DNA of 64,000 bases from Nostoc sp. KVJ3 (GTDB lineage Bacteria; Cyanobacteriota; Cyanobacteriia; Cyanobacteriales; Nostocaceae). How positions within the stretch are numbered: the stretch's first letter is position 1; each line of letters begins with the position of its first letter. Where the stretch lies: the NCBI RefSeq assembly GCF_026127265.1, contig NZ_WWFG01000005.1:1-64000 (forward strand). Reading direction: 5' to 3'. A program made the position numbers and the translations under genes. Below, in pieces: positions 36,305 through 45,612 of this stretch. The notes under the pieces are model-generated. The model did no database searches and was not told the DNA's origin. It saw only the letters and a list, made by a program, of their open reading frames with translations.

Positions 36305-36593
36305 ACAGCACGATAACGGTGGAGGAGTAAGGGTTTGTGTCTGAGAGAAGCATCAAAATTCTAGCGTCCAATACCCCAAGCCAGCCCCCAACCTATTTCT
36401 GTACGCCACGACTCGGTTAGGACTCGACCCTGCCCACTGTGTTGTGGTTGAAGATGCCTCCGCCGGAATTGAAGCAGCGATCGCCGCAGGTATGTGGTCG
36501 ATTGGACTCGGACCTGTAGAGCGCGTTGGATCTGCCAACATTGTGCTACCGAATCTGACTGGCGTTCACCTGAGCGATCTACAAACCCAATTA

Positions 36594-38294
36594 GGGCTTG
36601 CTGAAAAAGTCATAAAAAAGCAAGATCAGGATTGGTCAGTTATTCAAGCAAGCCCTAAATATAAGTTTTTGTTGTTTTTGATTGGCTAAACTATAATTTT
36701 CAATAATATTAGAGCGAAAAAAAGGTGTTGTTTTCAAAAATAGACATAAAAAAGCACTCTTAAAGCGTGACAGTTGAGTAGAAAGATTCATTACTAAAAA
36801 AGTAATAGCAATTGCAGTTTTAGAAGTATGAGACAGTTTCGCCATCACTCTACCCAGGCTAAATCTTCTTTTAGCTTGCCCAAACTTTCCCTCAATAGAA
36901 TTACGAATTCTTTCATCATAAGACAGCTTGCTTCTTTTTTTCCTTACTTACATTGGCTGGAGGTCTGCCTAAAGGGTTTCCACTAATTCTAATACCTCGT
37001 TCTTTACACCAAGCTCGATTCTCTCGTGTCCGGTAAATTTTATCAACATGAACGGATTCTGGATAATAACCAGTGTAGTTTTTAAAGGATTCTACTTGTG
37101 CTTTTAAGTCTCCTGATTCATTAAAATTATCCCAACTAATATGGTCTAAAAATACATATCCATTGTAATAACTAGCCGACAATTTTGCCCCAAACTCCAC
37201 GGCTTTCCCAGCTTTCCCTCGGACAATGGGACGGATATGTGGTTGAGTTAAACTGACGATACGATCATTAATACTCTGTTTTTTATTTTCATATAACCAT
37301 AGTTGTTGACGATAGACTTCTCCGACTACAAGCAACATCTTATATTGTCTGTTTATTAAATTTTTTAGAGTTGCTCCTGAACTGATTAGCTGGTCAATAT
37401 GAGATAAGTTTCTTTTAATATATTGAAGCTGTTTTCTTATAGCTTTTCTCCGGTCTTTTTGGGAAACGCGACGTTTTTTAGCTACTTCTAGATAATCTTT
37501 TCTTGCTACCTGTCGATATGTTCTAGGTTTTTTATCTAATTGACCCAGTACCTGTTCATAAAGAAAGTCTATAATTTTTTCTGTCTGCCTTCTGGCTTGA
37601 TTTAGTAGCCCTAAATCTGTTGGATAGCTAATATCACCTGGCGCACAAGTGGCATCTAATATTAATTTCCCCAGATTTTTTAGACCACTTACTTCTTTTT
37701 CTGATTCTTCGGTTTTTTTTTCATTGTCAATCGAAGATGTTTTTTCAAGCATCTTCTTCACCATTTTTTGATTAACTTTGTTAACAAAATCAGCACTAAT
37801 TCTTTCACGAAAATGTACTAACATTGATGCGTCAAAGGGAGTTTCATTACTATAAGATGATATCCCTATAAAATACTGTAGATAAGGGTTCTCTTTGATT
37901 TGCTCTACTGTTTCTCTGTCACTTATGCCTAGTTTCTCTTTTATTATTAATGCACCTAACGCCATCCGAAATGACTTTGCTGGTGCCCCCATCTCTGCGG
38001 AGAACCCGGAAGAATATTCCGACTCAAATTCTGTCCAGGGTATGAAATTCGCCATAATGACCCAACGATTATCTGATGATAACTTTCCCTCAAATGGAAG
38101 TTCAAAATTTTCTGGTGGAATTGGAGTTGATTCTTCTTTTCGGTACATGGTTACATCGGATACACGCTTGTCTCGTCTGACCACAGTCATGCAAGGATTT
38201 TGGGCTATTTTACCTTCAAATCTTGCACCGGAATATACTTCTTTGGTCTGATAATCTAGATACTGCAACCTTTTCTTTCTTTTTCAGCAAGCCC
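36594..38294 (-). mobile_element. IS5/IS1182-like insertion sequence
   Basis: The element is 1701 bp with ends GGGCTTGCTGAAAAA and TTTTTCAGCAAGCCC, perfect 15-base inverted repeats. The direct repeat CAATTA flanks it (36588-36593 and 38295-38300). It interrupts the pgmB-like remnant near its 3' end. Confidence 0.85.
36636..38268 (-). pseudogene. Transposase of the IS5/IS1182-like element, one frameshift
   Basis: The usual start is probably MYRKEESTPIPPENFELPFE at 38148; the open frame extends upstream to 38268. Catalytic motifs are LGKLILDATCAPGDI (first Asp) and the region DHISWDNFNE ... YPESVHVDKIYRTREN (second Asp). The frame ends at 36916 after KEKKKQAVL. The final Glu-bearing part, LSYDERIRNSIEGKFGQAKR, lies in another frame. 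The switch follows an A-rich run, so programmed frameshifting is possible, but a simple indel is equally likely. Confidence 0.75.
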
Positions 38295-38392
38295 CAATTA
38301 GGCAGATACTTGAAAACAAGTAGTTCCAACAAAGTCGGAAGATAAGTGTGGTTGAGGTCTCCAGCCATGACTCAATCACGTCCTATGACTAA

Positions 38393-38474
38393 TAGACATC
38401 TCCGAAAGAGACGCGAAATTTCGCATCTCTACAAGAATTTCAGGTAACGCATAATTAATTTCTGGAGATGTCTA
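38393..38474. mobile_element. Small MITE-like element
   Basis: TAGACATCTCC at 38393 and its complement GGAGATGTCTA ending at 38474 bound 82 bases without a gene. Inside is a near-perfect palindrome (AGAGAcGCGAAATTTCGCaTCTCT, one mismatched pair). Size and structure fit a MITE. Confidence 0.5.
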
Positions 38475-38527
38475 ATGATTAAGTACATCAGAACAGGCAC
38501 TTTTTATCAGCAAAAGATGAGTAAAAG

Positions 38528-39751
38528 ATGATTAAAAGGCTATTCTTACTTCTTGTTTGCTTATTTGTGGTCATGATTGGCTTCGGAGTAAGCCTGCCTG
38601 TACTTCCTTTCTACGCCAAACATCTCCATGCAGCAGGTATTCCGCGTGAAACGATCGCCATCCACATTACCTTATTAACCAGTATTTACGCCTTAGCTCA
38701 GTTTATTACAGCACCGTTTTGGGGGCAATTGTCAGATCGAATTGGCAGACGACCCTTAATCTTGATCGGAATTGCTGGTTCCGCGATCGCTCAACTCCTA
38801 TTTGGATTTGCCTCTTCAATGACAATGCTGTATGTTGTTCGGGCATTCGGTGGGGTTCTATCTTCGGCGATGCTGCCTGCGGCTACGGCTTATGTTTCTG
38901 ATTTAACTTCTGAGCGCGATCGCGCCAAGGGAATGGCTTGGCTTGGTACAGCAGTGAGTCTTGGAGCAATTGCAGGTCCAGCTTTCGGTGGTTTGACAAC
39001 TCGTGAAGACTTACATTTTACCTTTGGTCTTTTCGATCTCAAAATTGAAAACTATGCTCCTCCCTTTTTTCTAGCTGCGGTTTTGATGTTCTTAACGCTG
39101 ATAGTCGCTTTCCGTTGGTTGCCAGAATCGTTGTCATCGAAATCAGCAACTTTACTCGCTCATCAGCCAGGACTAGATTGGAAAAAGCTTGGTAAACCAC
39201 TATTACTGCTGTTGGGTTTAACCACGATCGCCCAGTTTGGACTCACGCTCTTTGAAGCCGTTTTTGCACTATATGCTCAAGAAAAATTGGGATACGGTCC
39301 CATCCAAACAGGCTTTGCATACATGATTTGTGGCTCAGTGATGGCAGTCTTTCAAATCATGGCCGTGGGCTTTTTGACTCGATATATGAGTGCGATCGCC
39401 CAAGTTGCTTTGGGATTTGCACTCATGGGAAGCGGCATCTTTCTGCTGCTAATGGCGCGCTCACTTCCCATTGTGCTGGGAGTGGTCGGTATATTGGCAT
39501 TTGGTATGGCATTGATCACCCCAAACTTAATTGCTTTGATCTCAAAACGGGGCAGTCAACATACGGGAACAGTGTTAGGAATTCAAAATGCTGCCAATAG
39601 CCTCGGACAAGTTGGGGGAGCAATGTTAGGGGGAGTTCTGTTTGCATGGCAGGTAAACGTCCCTTATGGTTTTGCTGGCATTTTACTGGTTGGAACTGGC
39701 TTACTGTTGGGTTGGAGGCTCAAAACTGCTCGTAAGCTGTTGCATCTTTAA
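38528..39751 (+). CDS. MFS drug/metabolite exporter (DHA1 type)
   Basis: This encodes 407 residues with about 12 hydrophobic helices. Motif A is GQLSDRIGRRPLILIG (about 65-80) and motif B is LYVVRAFGGVLSSAMLPAA. A charged loop follows helix 6 (RWLPESLSSKSATLLAHQPG), and a second motif-A-like loop is absent, as is usual. It should be an inner-membrane proton-driven exporter of the TetA/MdtG kind; the substrate is unknown. The 20 bases before it resemble the sequence just after the copB-like gene at 63.56 kb, so it may have moved from a metal-resistance context. The frame is intact despite mobile elements on both sides. Confidence 0.85.
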   Translation: MIKRLFLLLVCLFVVMIGFGVSLPVLPFYAKHLHAAGIPRETIAIHITLLTSIYALAQFITAPFWGQLSDRIGRRPLILIGIAGSAIAQLLFGFASSMTMLYVVRAFGGVLSSAMLPAATAYVSDLTSERDRAKGMAWLGTAVSLGAIAGPAFGGLTTREDLHFTFGLFDLKIENYAPPFFLAAVLMFLTLIVAFRWLPESLSSKSATLLAHQPGLDWKKLGKPLLLLLGLTTIAQFGLTLFEAVFALYAQEKLGYGPIQTGFAYMICGSVMAVFQIMAVGFLTRYMSAIAQVALGFALMGSGIFLLLMARSLPIVLGVVGILAFGMALITPNLIALISKRGSQHTGTVLGIQNAANSLGQVGGAMLGGVLFAWQVNVPYGFAGILLVGTGLLLGWRLKTARKLLHL

Positions 39752-39982
39752 TTTGCACTAATATTTTTTCAATATCATTGTAGGGTGGGCAACATGAGCG
39801 CCCTGATAATGCAAGTTGTATACGTAAAAGCTTAACGACCATATACGGTTTGTGGGTTAGCAAATGCTGATGCAGAGCAAAACTATCTGCCATCTTTGAC
39901 TAAGACCTGAATGGCACTAAGAAAAGCTCTAAGCTATGTGAAATAAGGGTTACATCTGAATGGCACTAAGAAAAGCTCTAAG

Positions 39983-40131
39983 GGGAGCAATGCGATTTTG
40001 TGAGGTGCTAAAACCAAGAACGGAATAGGTTATTTCGGGATGCGATCGCAACGAAATAAACCTGGTTTTATTGAGAATCTAGCGATGTAGTTGATAATTA
40101 AACCCCGATCTCACATTTTCGCATTGCTCCC
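39983..40131. mobile_element. 149-bp MITE in the IS4 left end
   Basis: The ends are GGGAGCAATGCGATTTTGTG and its partner GGGAGCAATGCGAAAATGTG in inverse orientation. The 9-base direct repeat AGCTCTAAG lies on both sides (39974-39982, 40132-40140). It has no coding capacity and contains a GCGATCGC. It must be mobilised by a transposase encoded elsewhere. Confidence 0.8.
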
Positions 40132-41434
40132 AGCTCTAAGCTATGTGAAATAAGGGTTACAGCTTTTAATGCCAATTGAGCAGTAATGGCATGAGAAGTG
40201 GCGACCGCAGATAAAAAGGTGATGTAGGATTGCCCAAAAGTTTTTGAAGGTAGAAAAAGCTTACTCGTCTGTGAAATACTTTTTTGAGACGAATAAGCCA
40301 ACATCATAAACACCACTGTGACACTAAGAGTACAAATTCTCAAGGACAAATTTAGTCAGAGTTTGGGGCTACCTTTTAAAGAACTGTTGCCAGAGTCTGT
40401 GATAAAACTTGCAATCTCTGAGCTAAAAATTAAATACAAAAAGCGGTTATTTGACCCATTGATAACATTGTGGGCGTTTTTATCACAAGTTTTGGATACG
40501 GATAAAACTTGCCATAATGCGGTCAGTAAAATAATTGCACATTTAGCTCAAGAAGAAGTAGAAGTACCTTCAACAGATACAAGTGGTTACTGCCAAGCTA
40601 GAGCGAGACTTCCAGAGAAATTATTAGAAAAAGTTTTCAATTGCTCGGCACAAAATCTAGAAGCAAAAGTGACCCAAGAACATTTATGGTGTGGGCGTAA
40701 TGTAAAGGTAATAGATGGTTCAACGGTCTCCATGCCAGATACCGTAGAAAACCAAAAACAATACCCTCAACCTAGCACCCAAAAAGAGGGATGTGGATTT
40801 CCAATTGCCAAAATTGGAGTGATATTCAGTTTGGCAACAGGAGCCGCTGTTGCTTTGTGCATAGACGTTTTGAACACTCATGATATTAAATTAGCTCGGA
40901 GGTTATACAGTTTTCTCAAACCAAATGATGTACTTTTAGGAGATAGAGCTTTTTGTGCTTATGCCGATATGGTTTCTATTGCCAAGCTTGGTTGTGATGC
41001 TGTATTCCGTAAGCATCAATCTCGCACAACAACCATGCGAAAAGGTAAAATTATTGGCGATTGTGACAAGTTGGTTACTTGGTATAAACCTAAAAGATGT
41101 CCAAAAGGGTTGAGCAAAGATGAATTTGATGCTCTACCTCCTTCCATAACTGTACGGGAAGTTTACTACTACATTAGTATTCCTGGTTTTCGCACTCAAC
41201 GAGTCAGCTTAATTACTACTCTTTTAGATATAGCAACTTATTCTACTCTCGAAATCGTTGGACTTTACGGTCAGAGGTGGGATGTTGAGCTAGATTTAAG
41301 ACATCTCAAAACGACCTTGGGTATGGATGTTCTACGATGTAAAACACCTTCAATGGTACGCAAAGAAATTTACGTTTTTTTGCTGGCTTACAATTTACTT
41401 CGTAGTTTGATGTGGTCGGCTGCAACTACTTACA

Positions 41435-43346
41435 CGCGGATTTCTCACAAAATCTAAAAAAAGGGGATCAAAAACTGCGAAAATGTATATATAGAAAGCA
41501 TTTCGGCAGTTGTAGAGCATGACTTCAGCTTCGACAGATCGTATACCAAAACAGTTCAGATTTGAACAGCCAAAATCGCCCCCAGTCGTAGTTAATTTCC
41601 AGGGTGGACAAGTAACATCTGATGCAGGTTTAAGCTTAATTGCTGAAATAGATAGAAAACTGCAAATCACATCACAGTTTGCACTATGTTTCCAAGATTA
41701 CCGAAAGCCTTATCGAATTGACCATTCAATAGAGAGCTTAATTAAACAACGAATATACGGGCTGGTCATGGGGTATGAAGACTTGAATGACCACGAAGAA
41801 TTACGTCATGACCAGATGTTTGCTATAGCATTAGGAAAAAGGATTGGAGTAGAGAATGAACCTGCAACATTGGCAGGAAAGAGTACATTAAATCGGCTGG
41901 AACATTGTCCCGAAGATGTAGAACAGGGAGCTGAAAGTCGTTATCATAAAATTGGACATTCTTCAGAAGAAATTGAAAGCCTATTTGTAAATATATTTCT
42001 AAAATCTTACTTAAAAGAACCACGAAAAATTATTTTGGACTTAGATGTAACTGATGATTTAGTACACGGCAATCAGGAACAAGTTTTCTTCAATACCTAT
42101 TATGGAGGATATTGCTATGCTCCACTTTATATTTTTTGTGGGAAACACTTATTAGCAGCCAAACTTCGTCCTTCTAATGTAGATCCAGCGTTTGGGGCGT
42201 TAGAAGAGTTGCAGAGAGTCATTAAACAAATACGTCAACATTGGCAGAATGTTGAGATTTTAGTACGAGGAGATAGTGCCTATTCCAGAGACGATATCAT
42301 GACATGGTGTGAGTCGCAGACTGGAGTTGACTACGTTTTTGGATTGGCGCGAAACAGCCGTTTAATTCAAATGGCTATGGCGACTCAAAATAGAGCCTCG
42401 CTTGAATTTGAGCAGAAGTTATCAACAGTAGCTTCATTCTTAGAAACTCTATTTAAACCAAATGAACAAATTTCCGAACTTGCTTGTGACCTGATTGACA
42501 ACTCAATTTGGCACAAGTCGTTAGACTATCAGACTCGTGAATCTTGGAGTCGTAGTCGTCGTGTTGTTTGTAAGGTTGAATATGGAATAAAGGGAAATAA
42601 TATTCGTTTTGTTGTTACAAGTCTTCCTACCAATAAAGTACCCCCTGGTCAACTATACAGACAAAAATATTGTAAGCGAGGGGAGATGGAAAATCGCTTT
42701 AAGGAACAACAGCTAGAACTTTTTAGTGATAGAACTAGTACTCATACATTTGCGGGAAATCAACTACGTTTATGGTTCTCTTCGCTTGCTTATGTTTTGA
42801 TGAATGCATTGATTGCGGTCACAATGTTTAGCCAAAACCGAATTAAAAAATTCTCAAGTTGGGACTATTCGGACAAAATTATTGAAGTTAGGAGCCTTAA
42901 TTACTATAAGCTCACGGCGAACTTTAATTGCGATTACTAGCTCAAGTCCTGTAAAACATATCTTTGCTGCTGCTTACAGATGCTTAAAAATGCTCTCGAA
43001 TACCGCTTAATTTCAAGTCAAGCAGCATTTCACCTTCTCTCTAATAATATTTTTGGCTTGGTTATGATTCAAGCCTTGTTTTGGATGCTTAATTTGATGA
43101 ACAGAGTGTTTCAATCTCAGCATAAGCCAAAATATCGGTAACTGTTTTAGCTTGATAGTTGATATTTTATACTTACTTTGTTTACCATCATAAATTTCAA
43201 TTGATGATGTATCAAAAAATCCCTTACATCAAGAGATGTGAATTGATTTTTTATTGTTTGTGAGAAATTTCGGTTATTGTACAAGTTCTTTCCCCTCTGC
43301 CCCTCTGCCCCTCTGCTCCTTCCCTCAAGCTTGTGAGAAATGCGGG
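41435..43346 (+). mobile_element. IS1380-family element, copy B
   Basis: The element is 1912 bp, bounded by CGCGGATTTCTCACAA and the complement of CCCGCATTTCTCACAA, with TTACA duplicated at 41430-41434 and 43347-43351. It has the same length and the same transposase translation as copy A at 17867-19778, in opposite orientation. The 400 bases after the transposase are non-coding and contain CCCCTCTG-type tandem repeats (43288-43318). Confidence 0.9.
41519..42940 (+). CDS. IS1380-family transposase (copy B)
   Basis: This encodes 473 residues with the same translation as copy A: DLDVTDD, VRGDSAYS and RGEMENRF carry the three acidic catalytic residues. It is complete and flanked by intact element ends, so it is probably active and the likely source of transposase for both copies. 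Confidence 0.92.
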   Translation: MTSASTDRIPKQFRFEQPKSPPVVVNFQGGQVTSDAGLSLIAEIDRKLQITSQFALCFQDYRKPYRIDHSIESLIKQRIYGLVMGYEDLNDHEELRHDQMFAIALGKRIGVENEPATLAGKSTLNRLEHCPEDVEQGAESRYHKIGHSSEEIESLFVNIFLKSYLKEPRKIILDLDVTDDLVHGNQEQVFFNTYYGGYCYAPLYIFCGKHLLAAKLRPSNVDPAFGALEELQRVIKQIRQHWQNVEILVRGDSAYSRDDIMTWCESQTGVDYVFGLARNSRLIQMAMATQNRASLEFEQKLSTVASFLETLFKPNEQISELACDLIDNSIWHKSLDYQTRESWSRSRRVVCKVEYGIKGNNIRFVVTSLPTNKVPPGQLYRQKYCKRGEMENRFKEQQLELFSDRTSTHTFAGNQLRLWFSSLAYVLMNALIAVTMFSQNRIKKFSSWDYSDKIIEVRSLNYYKLTANFNCDY

Positions 43347-43635
43347 TTACACTACTCCTCCATTACGCCTATCGTTGCAAGGCACTCGCCACCATTTAAT
43401 TAACTTTATTCCCAAATTATCAGCTGCTTCTGATCAAAAACGTCTCCGACTTTATCACACTTTGCTAAAAGTTATTGCTCACAAGGCTGTTCCCGACCGT
43501 CCTGGACGCAGCGAACCACGAGTCACTAAACGTCGCCCCAAAGCTTACCCCAGATTGACCAAGCCCAGATATGAATTACGCCATCAATTGCAAACTGCTT
43601 AATTGATAAGGCTTTCCGCTTTTCTTAGTGCCATT

Positions 43636-44315
43636 CGGTAGTAGTCATCAAAGTAACTACTAGTAGTAGAAGTGCTAATCCTGGTCGAGTTAAGCGTTCT
43701 TGATTATGGCGTGGTGTATTTTTCTCTTTCGCAGCTTGAGTGTTAGGAACTAGCACAAAGAAAGGTTTACCGTTAAAACCTTCTTGAAAGATCAACACGA
43801 AGCGATCGCCAAATTGTGCTTCAATAATTAGTCTTAATCTGCTGGTAGGCATTGCTGGCTTTAGTTCGCAACTGACCACGGCAAATTACAGCTTGTGGTC
43901 GATACTCAATATTTTGAACGTAGTATACAGACCAAGGGAAGCAATTTCGCAGTTGGGTTTCTTCTGTTGGTTCAATGGGACGCACTAGTGGTTCTGTGGT
44001 GGGTTGGATAATTGGCTGTGATTCTGAGGCTTTGGCTTGGGCTGCGGTCTGTGTATCTGTTGGCACTCTCCTTCCCCATTGAAACAAGATCCAGTACAAC
44101 AGTGTGCAGATAAATAACGACGAGATGAACAGCGACGGTGGTGGAGGTAGTTTAGTCCCATACAGCAACGTCCATCCACTCAACAGCAATGCTGGTGTCA
44201 TTAAAACTAGCCATAACAACCATACTGGTGTGCGGGTGATGTTAGCGACGCTTTGCTGCACCATTAGATAAGTAGCTAGCCCCAGTAGGAGGAGAAACAA
44301 AAACCAAAATCCCAT
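43636..44315 (-). pseudogene. Site-2 protease (M50-like) N-terminal part, truncated by IS4
   Basis: The likely start is ATG 44315 (MGFWFLFLLLLGLATYLMV). Two hydrophobic segments (the start, and VWLLWLVLMTPALLLSGW) are followed by a Pro/Thr linker and LRNCFPWSVYYVQNIEYRPQ, a segment I associate with cyanobacterial site-2 protease homologues. After KASNAYQQIKTN a one-base shift is needed to reach IEAQFGDRFVLIFQEGF and FFVLVPNTQAAKE. The gene stops at the IS4 end in LLLLVVTLMTTT, before the zinc-binding HExxH region. The catalytic part is missing. Confidence 0.65.
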
Positions 44316-44491
44316 ATTATCTTCACTAATTTTGACAGAACGCCCTACCAGTAGCTTTAGCACCATAGCATTAACTACAAGGCAGACCTCAAACCCCAAT
44401 TTTTTCCGAACAGTTAACAGTGCTATAGAATTTTTGAGAATTTCCCCACTGTAACTAGATTATCCACAACTCCTCAGTCCGTTCTTTTATT

Positions 44492-45226
44492 ATGTGCCCT
44501 CTACCTCAACAGCCAAGTCATACAACTAAGCCACCACGGGCTGTATTCACTGACGAAGTTCCTAGCGGAAGTTCTCTGCAATCGGAATTTGCACCAGAGA
44601 GCATTTTTGCTTTTCCACCCAATCGGGACACATTAGGAGGAACCTCTTATTTTATTGTAAGAAATGAAGGCAATATCCTCATAGATTGTCCTGCCTTAGA
44701 CCAAACAAATCAAGATTTTTTAGCCGCGCATGGAGGCGTGCGTTGGTTATTTCTTACCCATCGAGGCGCTATTGGCAAGGCCGCTGAAATTGGGCAAACC
44801 TTTGGCTGTGAGGTACTGATGCAAGAACAAGAAGCTTATTTGTTACCAGGCTTAACCGTAACTACCTTTAGTCAGGAATTTACTCTCGATGCTGCAACAC
44901 AAGTGATTTGGACACCAGGCCATTCTCCCGCTTCATCTTGCCTATACTACAGTGAACTTGGAGGTATATTGTTTTCTGGCCGCCATTTAGTTCCTAATCA
45001 GAAGGGTGAGCCAATACCATTACGGACAGCTAAAACCTTTCACTGGCGGCGACAAATTAAGAGTCTTCAGTTCTTATTAGAACGTTTTACACCTGAAACT
45101 CTCAAATACATTTGTCCGGGAGCGAATACAGGCTTTCTTAGAGGTAAGCGATTTATAGATCAAGCTTATAAACAGCTTGCTTCTCTAGATTTATCAGCTT
45201 TACTGCAAATACAGCCTTTACTTTAA
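44492..45226 (+). CDS. Metallo-beta-lactamase-fold protein with degenerate site
   Basis: This encodes 244 residues. The fold is visible in GGTSYFIVRNEGNILIDCPA, WLFLTHRGAIGKAAEI, VIWTPGHSPASSCLYY and GGILFSGRHLVP. The H-x-H-x-D-H motif has become T-H-R-G-A-I-G-K, leaving one His of three. The later His (PGHSPAS) is kept, and the Asp is replaced in FSGRH. It is therefore unlikely to be a normal dinuclear hydrolase; electron transfer or a structural role is possible. It diverges from the protease remnant and is intact. Confidence 0.75.
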   Translation: MCPLPQQPSHTTKPPRAVFTDEVPSGSSLQSEFAPESIFAFPPNRDTLGGTSYFIVRNEGNILIDCPALDQTNQDFLAAHGGVRWLFLTHRGAIGKAAEIGQTFGCEVLMQEQEAYLLPGLTVTTFSQEFTLDAATQVIWTPGHSPASSCLYYSELGGILFSGRHLVPNQKGEPIPLRTAKTFHWRRQIKSLQFLLERFTPETLKYICPGANTGFLRGKRFIDQAYKQLASLDLSALLQIQPLL

Positions 45227-45268
45227 TGAGTAATGAGTAATGAGTAATGAGTAATGAGTAATGAGTAA
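45227..45268. repeat. TGAGTAA heptamer tandem repeat
   Basis: Six perfect TGAGTAA units directly follow the stop codon of the metallo-beta-lactamase-fold gene. A complementary TTACTCATTA lies just after, at about 45283-45292, and could pair with them. Short heptamer repeats like this are common in heterocyst-forming cyanobacteria. Confidence 0.85.
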
Positions 45269-45385
45269 TACCCATTAGTTATTACTCATTACTTCAAAAT
45301 TAAAGACAGTTGGAGTCGGGCATTTTTCAAGACAAACCCCAACTCAACTGATACTAAGTAGAACAGGGTAAATAATTAAAGGTTT

Positions 45386-45431
45386 GTAGTGAGAACTAAA
45401 GTTCTCAAATCAGGACTAAAGTCCTTACTAC
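45386..45431. repeat. Nested inverted repeats upstream of the first kinase
   Basis: GAGAACTAAAGTTCTC (45391-45406) and AGGACTAAAGTCCT (45412-45425) are two small palindromes enclosed by GTAGT/ACTAC. They lie about 180 bases before the kinase gene. They may be a dispersed repeat or regulatory. The rest of 45269-45612 shows no gene. Confidence 0.5.
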
Positions 45432-45612
45432 GAACTGATTTTTGCAAAATTTACATTGCTTTACATAGTTTGTTTTTTTCAAGTCGTTCTACTTACGTGT
45501 AATGGTTGGGGTCTTAAACCCTTGAATTGACGATAAATTTATCTAGGGCTTGTTAAGCAAGATGTTTTATAGGGAATTCTAAGCCTGAGACAAGGAATTA
45601 TGGTACAAAATT

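Larger units (their letters stand above)
36366..38345 (+). pseudogene. Beta-phosphoglucomutase-like HAD gene, 3' part, split by an IS
   Basis: The frame reads KPAPNLFLYATTRLGLDPAH, CVVVEDASAGIEAAIAAGMW and SIGLGPVERVGSANIVLPNL. This is the C-terminal HAD core (Lys of motif III, Asp pair of motif IV) of beta-phosphoglucomutase. The first two thirds are missing. The IS5/IS1182-like element sits between LSDLQTQ and the natural end LGRYLKTSSSNKVGR (TAA 38343-38345). The ancestral enzyme isomerises beta-glucose phosphates. It probably came with chromosomal DNA. Confidence 0.75.
40318..43602 (+). pseudogene. IS4-family transposase split by IS1380 copy B
   Basis: It starts at GTG 40318. The first 371 codons include NVKVIDGSTVSMPDT (first Asp), NDVLLGDRAFCAYAD (second Asp) and the YREK-like YGQRWDVELDLRHLK (Glu). 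IS1380 copy B lies after SAATT, and the frame resumes as YTTPPLRLSLQGTRHHL, ending in YPRLTKPRYELRHQLQTA. Removing the insert gives 455 residues with no other defect, so the insertion is recent. A fragment of a related transposase tail is at 60379-60480. Confidence 0.85.
39907..43635 (+). mobile_element. IS4-family element, invaded by a MITE and by IS1380 copy B
   Basis: The right end GCTTTTCTTAGTGCCATT (43618-43635) is the inverted repeat of AATGGCACTAAGAAAAGC. That sequence occurs twice on the left, with a 49-base period (near 39910 and 39959), meaning the left end was partly duplicated in tandem. No target duplication is visible. The right side breaks a site-2 protease gene whose remainder is absent on the left, so a deletion or rearrangement has occurred. 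Confidence 0.7.

Noticed and set aside
17867..43346. Composite transposon made by the two IS1380 copies
   Set aside because: Each copy has its own distinct target duplication, and they interrupt two unrelated genes, so they inserted independently.
45227..45268. Tandem repeat as a CRISPR array
   Set aside because: The units are seven bases with no spacers, so this is a heptamer microsatellite.
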